NCBI GenBank assembly: GCA_004335635.1
Contig: QAXH01005903.1
Location: 44,212 to 108,211, forward strand
Direction: 5' to 3'
From: Chloromonas sp. AAM2
Lineage: Eukaryota; Chlorophyta; Chlorophyceae; Chlamydomonadales; Chlamydomonadaceae
Length of the DNA: 64,000 bases
A model generated the notes under the pieces. It saw nothing but the letters and a program-made list of their open reading frames with translations, searched no databases and had not been told where the DNA came from. The position numbers and the translations under genes were made by a program. Below, in pieces: positions 1-11,600 of the stretch. The stretch's first letter is position 1. Each line of letters starts with the position of its first letter.

Positions 1-144
1 CGGAGGCAGGATTGGAGGGTCCCAGGGAGCCACTCAGTGCCCGCAGGACAAGTGTGTGGTGCATGGTAGAGGAAGCACACGTTGTGACTGTGTGCCGCGA
101 GTCGCCTGTGCTGCAGCAGCTGACCTCTGGCCAATGTGCTTCAG
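1..144 (+). other. probable intron upstream of the first visible helicase exon
   Basis: No helicase-like reading frame is visible here. A 3' splice site (AG at 143-144) closes the stretch, so it is read as the end of an intron whose upstream exon lies outside the window. The Walker A (GKT) exon expected in a complete helicase is therefore missing from view. Confidence 0.5.
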
Positions 145-3100
145 GTGCTTGCCACTGCTGCCAGTAACGTGGCTGTGGACAATCTGGTGGTGGGGCTGCT
201 GCAGCTGCGGGTCAGTGTTGTGCGACTGGGGCAGCCGGCCAAGGTAAGTTATTTTACTTGCATACAGACATACATATACACAGGCGCCAGAGGGGCCACT
301 GACATTACCTGTGTAGAGGCGGCGCAGGCCTGGCGGGGCGGGTGATGCGGGCTGCTTGCTGATGGGCGCTGATGCCAGCGCTTTGCCAGGCAGGCAGGCA
401 GGCTCATACAGTCAGTCGTGATGATCACTATTGCACGGCACTTTGCTCACTGAGGTGTCGCTTGGCGCTGATGCCGGTCAAGGTGGGTATCAGGAGGTCC
501 AGTTGCCATTCACACTGCTCTTTCAACCACTCTGACTGAGGCAGCCTTAACCTTGAGCTGTTGCACCATTGACTGCTCAGTTCTCACGCTTCGCAACAGG
601 AGATTGAGAGCAGGCATCATACGTAACTTTCGATTTAAGGGATCCCGCGCACCCTGTCAGAACATTGCTCTGTAGCGCACAGCTATCCTCATCCCAGCTG
701 CACCTTAGGGCTGTTGTTTGTGGTGTTTGCCTGCAGGTTTCCCCCGCCCTGCGGTCGTGTACGTTGGAGGCGTGCGTGTCCCGCACCCCCAGGGGGCAGC
801 AGGCGGCGGGGCTCAGGCGGCAGGCGGTGGGGCTGCCCGGCAGCGAGGTGTGGGGACTCATCCAGCAGGTACGAGCAAACACCTCTCCGGCCCCGCCAAC
901 CATGCAGTTCAAACCAACCTCCCCTCCACCTCCACACAAACCGCCCCACGAGTGTGCACAACAGACAGTCACCTGCTCTGGCTAGTGTGCATGGAGTTTT
1001 TATCAACTTCCTGTTTTGTGTCTATCACGCACTCGCTTGCTGGCTTACCGCACACAGACGAACTGTTTTCACCACACAGCTCCCTTGTATCCGTGCACTT
1101 GTTTTTGCCCAGGCGTTGGAGTTGGAGGAGTCTGCAGCGCAGGAGGTGCTGTCGGGCTGCCAGGTGGTGGCAGCGACATGCATTGCGGCGGGAGATCCCA
1201 GGCTGGTCATGCAGGTGACACGGAGCACGGGATTTGAGCTACGCCATGAACACATTACACATCAAGGGGTGTAAGAACGTTGTAACAGCCGCACCACCCA
1301 CTGCTGTCGGTGTCTGGCCTGCATGCAGCAACGTGCTTGTGACTTTGGTTTGGATCCATGCCTCCTGCAGGTCACCAATTGGGTGATGCGTTGCAGTGAG
1401 CAGTCCCCGGGCGTGATTCTGTATGTACAGGACACCTAGTCTGGCACTCCCTGGCATTTGCAAGTGCCCAAAGCTCTGTGATTGTTTGTGCATGTGCTCC
1501 AGGGCCGCAGCTTCCCTTTAATGGTGCTGGATGAGGCCACGCAGGCCACTGAACCCGCGGCGCTGGTGGCGGTCATGGCCAGGGTGAGCAGGGGCTGGTG
1601 GCGGTCATGGCCAGGGTGAGCAGGGGCTGGTGAAGACGATGCAAGGCACAGGGAGGGACAGAATGTCAATGGAAAGCAGGTGTGGGCTGCTGACGAGCTC
1701 TGGATCAGAAGGTCGCGCCATGGCGAAACAGGTTTCAGGCCCTGCATGTCAGATGCTTCCACCAGTGCATCAGGAGGAGAGGGGAGCCGGTGGGAGGGGG
1801 GCGCAAGTCATGGCAATAGGGATTGATTCAGGGCCCGGGTGAGAGGGGCCCGCTGAGGGCGAAGCAACGTTTGGGGAGCAGGGATAGCAACGTCAGCTAT
1901 CAACAAGCGGAGGCAGGCGCTGTGGTCTGTGCAAGATTGGGTGCATGGCGCTGGCTGCATCAACAGAATTTGCAATCGTGTGCTAGGCACTGTGAATCAG
2001 ATTTCAGCTCCGCGTGTTTGCTGCCCCACCACGACATCAGACTGTCTCATCCTTGCAACAACGTGCAAGGTCAGGTTTTGCCTGTCTGTTGTGTTTCCGC
2101 CCATGCCATCCTGTGTGTTGTGTGGGGCTGCCGGTGCGTGCTGTGATCGCCATCATTACATGGGTTGTCGCGGTTCAAATCTCGTTACTGCAGCTGGGCA
2201 CACAACCCCTCCCTAAAAGTACTTGCTCTGACACGTGTCGTCTTTCTTTGTGTGACTCATCATCATCATTACATAGCTTCTCATGGTTCAACCCACGGTA
2301 CCGCAGGACCAACCAGCTGGAACAGGGGCGTGCCAAGCCCCTTTGTGTGACTGAGTCTCTGTTTTTCATGTGCTGTGTCTATTGTACGCCCCAGACGGAG
2401 TCCCTTGTGCTTGTGGGCGACCCACAGCAGCTGCCCCCGACCGTCAAGTCGCGTGCGGCCGAGCGGCTGGGGCTTGGCACGCCCCTGTTCCAGCGCCTAC
2501 AGGCTCAGGGGCTGCAGCCCATGCTACTGGACACGCAGTATAGGTAAGAGTTAAGACCCAGGTAAGAGTTGAGTCATGCAGTACAGGTAAGAGTTACGAC
2601 ACGAAGTACAGGTAAGAGTTTAGACATGCAGTGCAGGTGAGAGTTAGAACATGCAGGCAATCATGGAGCATGGGCTGCCTGCTGCCCATCATGTGTGATT
2701 GCGTTTGGCCAACATGTGTGATGCCGCCCCTGGCGCCGACCTGCAATCATTATGCTCTGCTTATGCCATGAGACGTGACAGCTAACACTCATGCCTCACT
2801 GCTGTAATGATGGTGTTGTAGGTTGAATGCCTACGTGACAGTGAGTGATGATGGCCTGCAACACTATTTGATGCCATGTAGTGATGATGATGATGATGAT
2901 GATGATGATGCTGATGATGATGATGATGCGTGTGTGTGTGTGCGGCAGCCCACCAGGGCTCACCACGCCTCTTCATCCTTTGCCCTCCAAGTGCACCCGG
3001 AGGAGTGGTATGCCCTGCTGCTGTCACGCCATGCAGGATGCACCCCTCCATCTGCGACTTCCCCTCGGGCGCCTTCTATCAGGGCAGACTGCGCTCGCAC

Positions 3101-6100
3101 CCCACACCCGCAGACCGCCCCGCGCCCATGGGCTTTCCTTGGCCTGTGACGCAAGTGAGCGACAGCAAGGGCTGGGCTCCATTGATGGCCACATCGAGTG
3201 CACCTACCCACTTCTGTGGCACATGTCCAGTTGCACATCTGACACCACAACTGACACCTACAATCTTACCTGTTTACATCGGCCTGGATGCGAGTTTAGA
3301 CACAAGGGCTGTGGACTGCTGGTGCAAAGCCCAATCACTTGGATTTGAATCCACGTTTGTGACGTGTGCCGTCAGGTGTTGCTAGCATGTGGTCTGCTTG
3401 CCCTCCAGGTTCCAGTGTGCTTTGTGCCCGTGCGGGGCGGGGGCGAGCAGCGCACCAGCAGCGGGGTGCGGGAGGAACAGGAGGAGGGCGGGGCGGCGAG
3501 CGGCGGCATGGGCGCCTTCTCCCTATTCAACGCAGCTGAGGCCGCACAGGTAGACAAATCCCAGGGTGTGGTGGGGATGGGGCCCGGTGCTCTTGTGCCT
3601 TCTGCAGGATGCGTATGCAGGAACATGCAGGAATATGCAGGAATATGCACGGATGGTTTGGACCTGTGCACCTTGTGCGTGGACAGGTGCTAGCTTGTGG
3701 TCAGGATGCAACAGTTGTGCAGCCAATTAAGTGCTGTCTTCAGGCACGCAGAACACACCTGTTCAGCATGGCCAGCCTTAGTTGAGTTCTGAGTTGAAGG
3801 TCGACGGTGCTGCAACGTTTGCCTGTGGCATAAGATGGTCTGAAGTAGTGACCAGCTGCTCTGGTATGCCATGGCTGATGTGGCTATGGTCTGCGCAATC
3901 CAACGCTTACTGGCCAGTCAGGCCCACTGTGTGGCACACACACATGGGCCTGCTGTCCGGCACACACACATGGGCCCGCTGTCCGGCACACACACATGGG
4001 CCCGCTGTCCGGCACACACACATGGGCCCGCTGTCCGGCACACACACATGGGCCCGCTGTCCGGCACCCANNNNNNNNNNNNNNNNNNNNNNNNNNNNNN
4101 NNNNNNNNNNNNNNNNNNNNNNNNNNNNNNNNNNNNNNNNNNNNNNNNNNNNNNNNNNNNNNNNNNNNNNNNNNNNNNNNNNNNNNNNNNNNNNNNNNNN
4201 NNNNNNNNNNNNNNNNNNNNNNNNNNNNNNNNNNNNNNNNNNNNNNNNNNNNNNNNNNNNNNNNNNNNNNNNNNNNNNNNNNNNNNNNNNNNNNNNNNNN
4301 NNNNNNNNNNNNNNNNNNNNNNNNNNNNNNNNNNNNNNNNNNNNNNNNNNNNNNNNNNNNNNNNNNNNNNNNNNNNNNNNNNNNNNNNNNNNNNNNNNNN
4401 NNNNNNNNNNNNNNNNNNNNNNNNNNNNNNNNNNNNNNNNNNNNNNNNNNNNNNNNNNNNNNNNNNNNNNNNNNNNNNNNNNNNNNNNNNNNNNNNNNNN
4501 NNNNNNNNNNNNNNNNNNNNNNNNNNNNNNNNNNNNNNNNNNNNNNNNNNNNNNNNNNNNNNCACACATGGGCCCGCTGTCCGGCACACACACATGGGCC
4601 CGCTGTCCGGCACACACACATGGGCCTGCTGTCTGACGTATCCGCATCAAGCCAGACGGGGCTCCACCGAGCATCCCTGTTAACACGGGTGTATTGCATC
4701 CGTGGTGTCTGAGGTGTTAATTGCTGCAAGCTGTGGTGCGTGGTGCAGGTGCTCGCTGCCGTTGAGCGGCTGTTAGATGGTGGTTCCCTGGCTGGGGGGG
4801 CCGCGGATATCGGTGTCATCACACCCTACAACGGGCAGGTGTGCGGGGAATGGCCAGGGCGCAACTGTTCAGTGACTGTTGTTTTGATGTCTTTCTGAGT
4901 CCTCATCTCCATGGCACCTACCGGTATTGCACGCTGCAGACTGCTTAGGTTGGTTCAGAAGACATTCGTATCTCATACTTGTGTAGGGTGTGGAACGTGT
5001 TTGGTGCATGCCATAACGGGCTCATGCCCATCAACGGTGCGTTTATATCCTGCCGCCAAACTGGGTTGGGTTGACGTGTGGCAGGTGCAGATGCATGTCT
5101 GCAGGTCGGCAGGAGTAGCCTAGGGTGTAAAACTTGGGCCAGTGGTTGGGGGAGGCTCAGAAGGCTTCCTTTTAGCAGGCAACCATGCAATCATACCCAT
5201 GCATGTCACACGCACATGCACCCATGCCATGCACCTCTATGCACGCTCAACCTCTTCATCTCACAAACCTACCATACGGGACTGATCTACGTCCCTTGCA
5301 ATTGCCCTTGCATGCTACAAACAAGCCTACCGTTCCCGACCATGGCCTGCCTTGATGTGACAGCTGCCACACCCACGATGTGATCAACTGGCCATACCCA
5401 TGTACCTCAGGTGACTTAAGCCCTGCCGGGCCAACCTACAGCTCTTGCATGTTGTCTCTTGCATTACCATGCAACACAAGCCTTATGTGCCTGACCGGGA
5501 GCCCTGCCTTGATCTTATGCCTGCCACCGCCTCATGCCCCAGGTACGGCACCTCCAGCGGATGGTCCAGCGGCTCAGCACCAGCTGGGACCCATCCCGCT
5601 CGGGGAGGGCTGCAGCAGGCGGGGGAGCGGGCAGGCGTGGGGAGCAGCCCGCACAGTCCCTCCGCTCGCTCAACAGCGGCCGAGGCCGAGCAGGGCAGGA
5701 GGGGGAGCACGAGGTGGAGGGCTGGGGCCCGGGGCCCTTGAGGCAGCTGGAGATCAAGTCAGTGGATGGATTCCAGGTGTGAGCATGCGTGGGGATGCAC
5801 CAATGCCAAGGCATGCCTGGCTGCAGCCAAGTCGCATCACATTGAAGGCACTACAATAAACGCTGTTTGGTGATGTGACAAGTTTATACTGAGGCCGACA
5901 GATGCTCAATGTCAAGGTGCATGCCAGGGAGACATGGAGTTTGCCATGGCTCCCATGCTCGTGCCATCCTTCCATGACGCGTGACACGCCCACCGCAGGT
6001 CACATATGCGTGCATGCGCTTGGCCGCAGGGTCGCGAGAAGGAGGTGATTGTGTTCAGTGCGGTGCGCAGCAACACCCAGGGAGCGGTGGGGTTTCTGTC

Positions 6101-7066
6101 GGACCACAGGTGAAGGGCACAGGGGCACGGGGGCCACTCGCTGGGCAGTGTCATTGCAATGATTACCTGCACACGCCAAGCAAAAATAACATGTCATTTC
6201 ACCCCAGAATTTGCTTGGCTGCAAACCAGCAAGCCCATGCTCTTTGCGGCTGTGGTTGTAGTTGCGGCGCGTGCATACACTGCCATGTTCAACCCATCTG
6301 CAGCTGTCACCTAAACACCTAAACACCTACACAATAGGCTGCCAACTTTTCAAGGCCTTGTCACTGAACGCAATACCTGGGTGTACATATGGCTACCAGG
6401 ATGGCACGTCATACAGAGCCTGCCACCTCACGCTACAGCACCCGCCAGGTCACCATAACAGATGGCTTGTCAGCGTTCACTACAAATGCTGGTCCAATGC
6501 AACATCCAACCCGCACGCGCAGCAGACACTAGTAGGCGGACTCTAATCTGGACTGACTCAATGCTCACACGTGTGTGCCCGCTGGTCCCAGGCGGTTGAA
6601 CGTGGCCATCACTCGAGCAAAGCGCGGCCTGGTGGTGGTGGGAGACCCAGACACACTCAGGTCAGGCTGATTTGATGACACTTGAAACCGTGACACGTGA
6701 CGGCTTGTTGGCGTCCCTTGACCAACTGGCAGCCTCTGCGGTCATAACCTGACCTACAGTGTGTGCGTTGTGATCTGCGACACTGCATGCCATCAGACGA
6801 CAGCTTGTTGGATTGAAAGATGGGCAGCTTGTGTAGCTGTAACCTCACCTCAATGTTGAGAGACTCTGTTGGCCTTACTCGTGACTTGCACTGATGCCTC
6901 GCTCGTGTGCAGGCGTGACCCCACCTGGCGTGCCTGGCTGAGCTGGTCCCAGTCTCGCGGCCTGTGGCTGCAGCACCCGCTGGTGCCCTTCACACCAGCC
7001 ACCCCTGCAGCACGCACGCTGCAGACGGCCGCTGTGCCAACAGGGGCCCTGGCCAGGCGACGATGA
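145..7066 (+). CDS. UPF1/SMUBP-2-like superfamily 1 helicase, C-terminal part (5' end outside window)
   Basis: Twelve exons join in frame: 145-243, 737-868, 1113-1214, 1503-1583, 2395-2543, 3037-3154, 3409-3549, 4749-4838, 5543-5776, 6030-6109, 6592-6660, 6913-7066 (482 residues, stop TGA). SF1B motifs appear in order: SNVAVDN (motif Ia), VLDEATQA (Walker B/II), GDPQQLPP (III), QYRMHP (IV, split by the 2544-3036 intron), ITPYNGQ, VDGFQGREKEVI (V) and RLNVAITRAKRG (VI, split by the 6110-6591 intron). Such proteins unwind RNA or DNA 5' to 3' using ATP. The motif set fits the UPF1/IGHMBP2/senataxin group; the exact member cannot be fixed because the N-terminal half and Walker A are absent. A low-complexity Gly/Arg/Glu insertion lies in the exon at 5543-5776, between the PYNGQ and VDGFQ motifs. 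The C-terminus is short, with no zinc finger seen. Confidence 0.9.
1563..1632 (+). repeat. 32-bp exact tandem duplication spanning a 5' splice site
   Basis: The 32-bp unit 1563-1594 is repeated without change at 1595-1626 and begins again at 1627-1632. It contains the last 21 bases of the exon ending at 1583 and the first 11 bases of the intron, so the donor (GTGAGC at 1584) has an identical copy at 1616. Use of the second donor would add 32 nt and shift the frame. Confidence 0.95.
2533..2655 (+). repeat. 25-bp tandem array of splice donors at the start of an intron
   Basis: The real donor at 2544 (GTAAGAGTT after an exon end CAGTATAG) is followed by further copies of GT(A/G)AGAGTT at 2562, 2587, 2612 and 2637, spacings 18, 25, 25 and 25 bp. 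The bases before each later copy (GCAGTACAG, GAAGTACAG, GCAGTGCAG) resemble the exon end, so the unit includes exon sequence. Splicing at any later copy would retain an in-frame TAA just after 2544. Confidence 0.9.
2881..2929 (+). repeat. GAT trinucleotide microsatellite in helicase intron
   Basis: About 16 GAT units, interrupted once by GCT, lie in the middle of the intron between the QYR and MHP exons. Open frames through it (poly-Asp or poly-Met) are artefacts. Confidence 0.95.
3935..4634 (+). repeat. 26-bp minisatellite in helicase intron, interrupted by an assembly gap
   Basis: A 26-bp unit combining a short CA run, ATGGG, CCCGCTGT and CCGG is repeated head to tail with almost no change, five copies before the gap and about three after it. 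The array sits in the intron 3550-4748. Its true length is unknown because of the gap. Confidence 0.95.
4071..4562. other. assembly gap (492 N)
   Basis: A run of unknown bases inside the 26-bp minisatellite. Translated frames crossing it contain X and carry no information. Confidence 1.
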
Positions 7067-8654
7067 TGGCCAACTTGCATGCTCTAGCATGCACTGTTGG
7101 CAGCCAGTACCGAGAAAATCTCGCTAGTCTCGACTTCAGCACGGTCTGGAAGAGTTCTCACGGTTTTATGGATTGTAGTTGTATGGCAGCCTCCTTGATG
7201 GTTGTCAGCCTCCTAGCGCCGTATTGTTTCGCACCTGCATGCCCAGAGCGACACCGAGCGCGCTTGTGAGGTCAGCAGAGGATTGAATGCAGTGGCTCCC
7301 AAAGGGCATTCGGCAACGCCATTGTTTGCAATTTGATTCCGTCCTGGCTGGCACAAGTCTGGGCACCTTTGTTTGGGGGTCGATTTAGACAGTGAAACTA
7401 TTCTTATAATCGGAATGGGAGGTCATAGATGGGTTGGGAGAGCATAGATCTTTGCACCGTGCATGTGTATAGGTATCCATCTTTACAACACATATTCATC
7501 AATCCAGTATCCCACCTACTGCTGTATGACTTCCACACGTCAGCGAACCCAGGACTTGCTGGTCCACACTTTTGCTGGCCTTGGACGTTTTTGTTGTATG
7601 TGCATCGCACTACCACTCAGGCATGAGGACAGTGAGTGGTTACAAGGTGGTGACCTGGCCGATATCTGCCGTGATCTTTGTCTGATGCCTTGCAATTGGT
7701 GTACCTGAGTGTGGGGCATTGGCAGCGTTTCATCTCTGATCTGTCTGAATTTGTTGTTGTTGTTTTAGCGTTGTGCGACCCCGTTGACAAGCTAGCTGTG
7801 ACAGTAGTGTGTCACCACAACTGACAGGCGTGTAGAGTTGTGGCTGTGACAGCTGAGTGCATGCTGGCATTGCCGACTGAGTTGTCCTGCAAGTCACCAT
7901 ATCTGCCCTTGCCTCTGCCGGAAGGATGAGACAGGCAATCCTGGTTTGTCTTGAAGAAAGACAGACGATGAGAGATTGCTAGCTCAGAGGAAGAACGACA
8001 AGTGTTTGTCCAAGGACATGGCACAGAAGTTCGTCACCTCCTGCCTGCGCACAAGATTCTTATCAAACCGGGGATGCGAAAACGGTGATGCTGAAGGAGT
8101 TGGCTTGCCACTTTACCTGCAACACCAGCTACGGCCAACCAGCGACTTTCAGCTGGCAGGGCTCCGTTCAAATTATAACGTTTCGTACATCTCATGCATG
8201 AAGATCATATCTGTGTTGCAATTGGGCGCACAACCTCTACTTGTCTGAGATGCTGTTGTGGCCTCCGTGTGATGTGCAGCTGATCGGCAAGCGTCGTACG
8301 CTACCGTCATCCGATCAGTTGCCAACTGCCATCGTCCTGGTTCGCTCAGCTTCTGGTTCGGAAAGCAAAGTGATGGCTGCTGTGACTTATACCATTGAGG
8401 AAGCCCAATACGAATCTCCATCGCTGGTAAGTCCATTCTGAGCCATGTGATATGATTGGAGGGGCATTTTGATGGGAATCGCGTAGCAATCGCGGAAAGA
8501 CTACACTCGTGCGTGAAATGCTGCAGGAGTGGAGGCTTTGAAACGCATCTCTGGGGCCAGCGGAGAATCGGTTGGCGTACGTCTCATTAGGATGGCAGCG
8601 CAGCACATCGGAGCACCTCGGCAGTAGCTCACACTTCAAGCGGTGCCTCACGCC
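7067..8654. other. intergenic, helicase 3' side and receptor gene 5' side
   Basis: No recognisable exon. The stretch should hold the 3' UTR of the helicase and the promoter and 5' UTR of the receptor-like gene. Short open frames here have no family signature on either strand. Confidence 0.5.
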
Positions 8655-11600
8655 ATGGCCAGGTCCAGCAGGGGCCTTGAGGTCATTCCGGCACTGCTAC
8701 TGCTCTTCCTGCTGCTGGCAAGGCCAGCACACGGTCTTGCTAACGCTTACTGCTCTTCTTGGTTCAGCTTGACAGCGGGAGGCTCTCCGAATACTGCTTG
8801 TCAACCCTGCCGTGGCGTGGGCAGCGACGTGTGTCGAGTGAGAGAGCGGGCAGGCCTGCCGGCTGAGCAGTTTGGCTCAATACCCATAGAAGCAAAACTC
8901 TCACTCGCTTGTGTTCTTTCTGCTGCTGACTTTGCAGCCTGTTGACAACTACTGGACCAATGAGCAAGTATGCATGCTGCCGGTTGGGCTGGGAGGCAGT
9001 ATTGGGACGTGTGGTGCGCCCCTGGTCACTTCACTTATCACCCCAGTGGGTGATGTAGCGGGGCGTGTGACAGTGTTCCAGACAGTGGACTGGCTGCTGT
9101 TCGTCACTTACCAGGTGCGAAGCATCATGGAAGACAAAACATCCATTGAAGGTCACAGGATTTTCATGTCAATCACAGGAGCAGGCTATCAGGCACACAC
9201 AGCAGATGACGCAACAATTGGGTCTGTTTGTGCTGGGCTTTGCAGTTTGATACACCCTCGATGCGAAGAACGGCCAACTATGCCTGTTGGTATTGATACC
9301 CCGAAGCATGGTTTAAATGTCAAGCATGTCACTACAAATGGGGCGGTGTCAAATGCACACCAAGTGTTGCGTACCTGGGCTCTGCGCAGTCCTTGTGTCC
9401 TGGCATCTGGCCGACACAACTATGCCAATGTTTTTCCCGGCCATCTAGCGCAAAGGCAGGCCTGGAATTGTTGTGCCGTGTGCCGCCTCTGCAGGTGTAC
9501 TGTCCATGGATACTGCATGGCGCCATGCCGGCTCAGGCGGCAGCGCCCTACACATCCAGGCTGCGCGTGTGGAACGACACCATCCCAGATGTGGGGACGA
9601 GAATGAACGCGCAGTACACAGACACGTTCACAGAGGCGGGCTTGTACACGTGCTTCACAATACAGGTGGGAGGTGGTCACATGCATGGGTTTGGCCCTGA
9701 TTGGACTTGTGGCTTTGTATCAAAATGAAAGGCAATTGATAGGCAGTAGGTAGCACCGGCCGCTCAGAACGCTGCCCTGGCAAGAATTGAGGGCCGTTTG
9801 ATCGACCTTGAAGGACGCATTCTACTTCAGCAGGTGCGAGGCCGGCGCCAGAATGGCAATGCTGCCTTAACACTGATGTCAGCAACCAGCGACCAGTTGA
9901 GGAATGCGTACGCACTGGCGCGGCAACTAACCTGGTGGCTATTAGTCGGCAACCTGCCACTGGGCACAAGGCTGTGCTTTTGATAGCATGCAGTAAGGCA
10001 TGGCTGCCTGCTGAAATGGTCCAGCGCTGAATATGCCAGGTATGTATTGCGTGCGAACATTTCCTTGAATTCTCAACCTCAGATACGGTGCCAATGCGTT
10101 GCATCCATCTGACCTCAGGTGGACCTCTCGGCCACGTGCAACCCCCACACGTCTCACTTCACGTTCCGTTCCGGTGCAGCTGCCAACAAGGGCTGCAGCT
10201 GCAACCTGCCCTTCACCAGCTGCCCCAACACCAATCTGATGCAAGAAAACACGCTCTTCGTCACGCCGTCTGTGTTTGCTTCACCCGTTGACTTTGCCTG
10301 CCTGCCCACCACGTTTGGGAACATCTCTCCAGGAGCTACGCTTCTGAGTGCCGAGGTCCCGGGGGGCGGAAGCACGTTGCCTTGGGCACCACAGCTATGC
10401 AGCTCACTGCCATCGATATCGCCGCCTCCGTCACAGGTGGCCACTGTACTCAGCCCTCCTCCCTCTCCGCTGAACAACTGGCCATCGTTTTTGAAGCCGA
10501 CTGAGGCAGGCCAAGTGGCGCCCACTCCATTCGCCCAGCCCAGCAACTCGCCAAACAACGCTGCCCCGCCTATCCCCAGTCCTGTTCTTGCTTCTGCTCC
10601 ACCATTGACAGTGCCCCACGTGTCTTCGCCCTTGCCCCTGCCCCCGCTACTCAGCAATCTGTTGGGTGTCCCGCCACAAATTGCTCTGCCGCCTGCCACA
10701 GATCTGCTTGCCAGTTCACCACCCACAGGCGCCCGTGACGGCAGCCTGAGCCCTGCTGACAGTAACTCGCTCTCGACTCTAGTGGCAGCCGTGATAGCCA
10801 CAGGAGTGGTCTGCGTGGTATTGCTTGCGGCTGGGGCCGTGGTGGTGCTGGGGGCCTGGCGACGTGCACGCTCCCGCAGGCTGCTAGCAAGCATCACTGA
10901 TAAAGACGGCGGCTTTGATAATTACAGCAAGGGCCCACCAGGTCGAGGCAAGGCAGGTAGACAGGTGAATGGCGTGCGTGGCCATGCCGTGGCATTGGAG
11001 ATCATGGCTGACAGCATGAGCAGCAGAGAAAGCGATAACTCAGGTGTAATCAGAGCAGGCAGGGCAACAAGGCAAGGGGTGAGCAATGGCGAGGGTAGGA
11101 GTGGCAGCCCTCGCCGACCTCAAGCAGGTCTACGCACAGACGAGAGTAGGAACAGGCCCACAGCCGCTGGACCAGATTATGCGCGGGGCGGCAGGCAACA
11201 GACGCCGGAGTCGGTAGAGATGGCCGGCAATGGAAGCCCAGGAAGGCGTATGCGCATTCCACCAGCAGACAGCAATGGCAGCACCACTGAGTTCGACATC
11301 AGCTCTGACTCCCTGGAGACGGCAGAGCTGGCAGGAGCAACTGCCAGGATGCCACCCGAGAATAGCAGGGCAGGCAGCGCTCCGCATCATCGGCATAGGG
11401 AGTACGCTTCGCCAGAGTTAGAGGATGACATGGTGCAACAGGGAGAGGAAGAGCATGTGTATGCGGGTGGGACAATGACGGCAGATCAGTATGAGCGTAC
11501 AGCGCAGTGGCGATTGCAGCACAGTCGGAGGCAGCAGGCGCACGGCTTTGATTCCTCACAGTATGCTCGTCAGGAGGAAAGCCGTGCAAGCCACATGTCA

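Noticed and set aside
2160..2310. tRNA or tRNA-derived SINE (GGTTCAAATC resembles a B box)
   Set aside because: No A box, acceptor stem or cloverleaf can be drawn around it, and the similar GGTTCAACCC downstream is too weak.
2823..3149. Poly-Asp or poly-Met proteins over the GAT repeat
   Set aside because: The repeat is intronic between two conserved helicase exons.
3782..4822. Long open frames through the 26-bp minisatellite
   Set aside because: They consist of repeated THMGPLSG-like units and X from the gap, lie inside a helicase intron, and are open only because the repeat lacks stops.
9768..9833. Doubt over the 66-nt receptor exon
   Set aside because: Rejected the idea of leaving it out: acceptor, donor and phase all fit and the frame is open, so it is kept, though it is the weakest exon of that gene.
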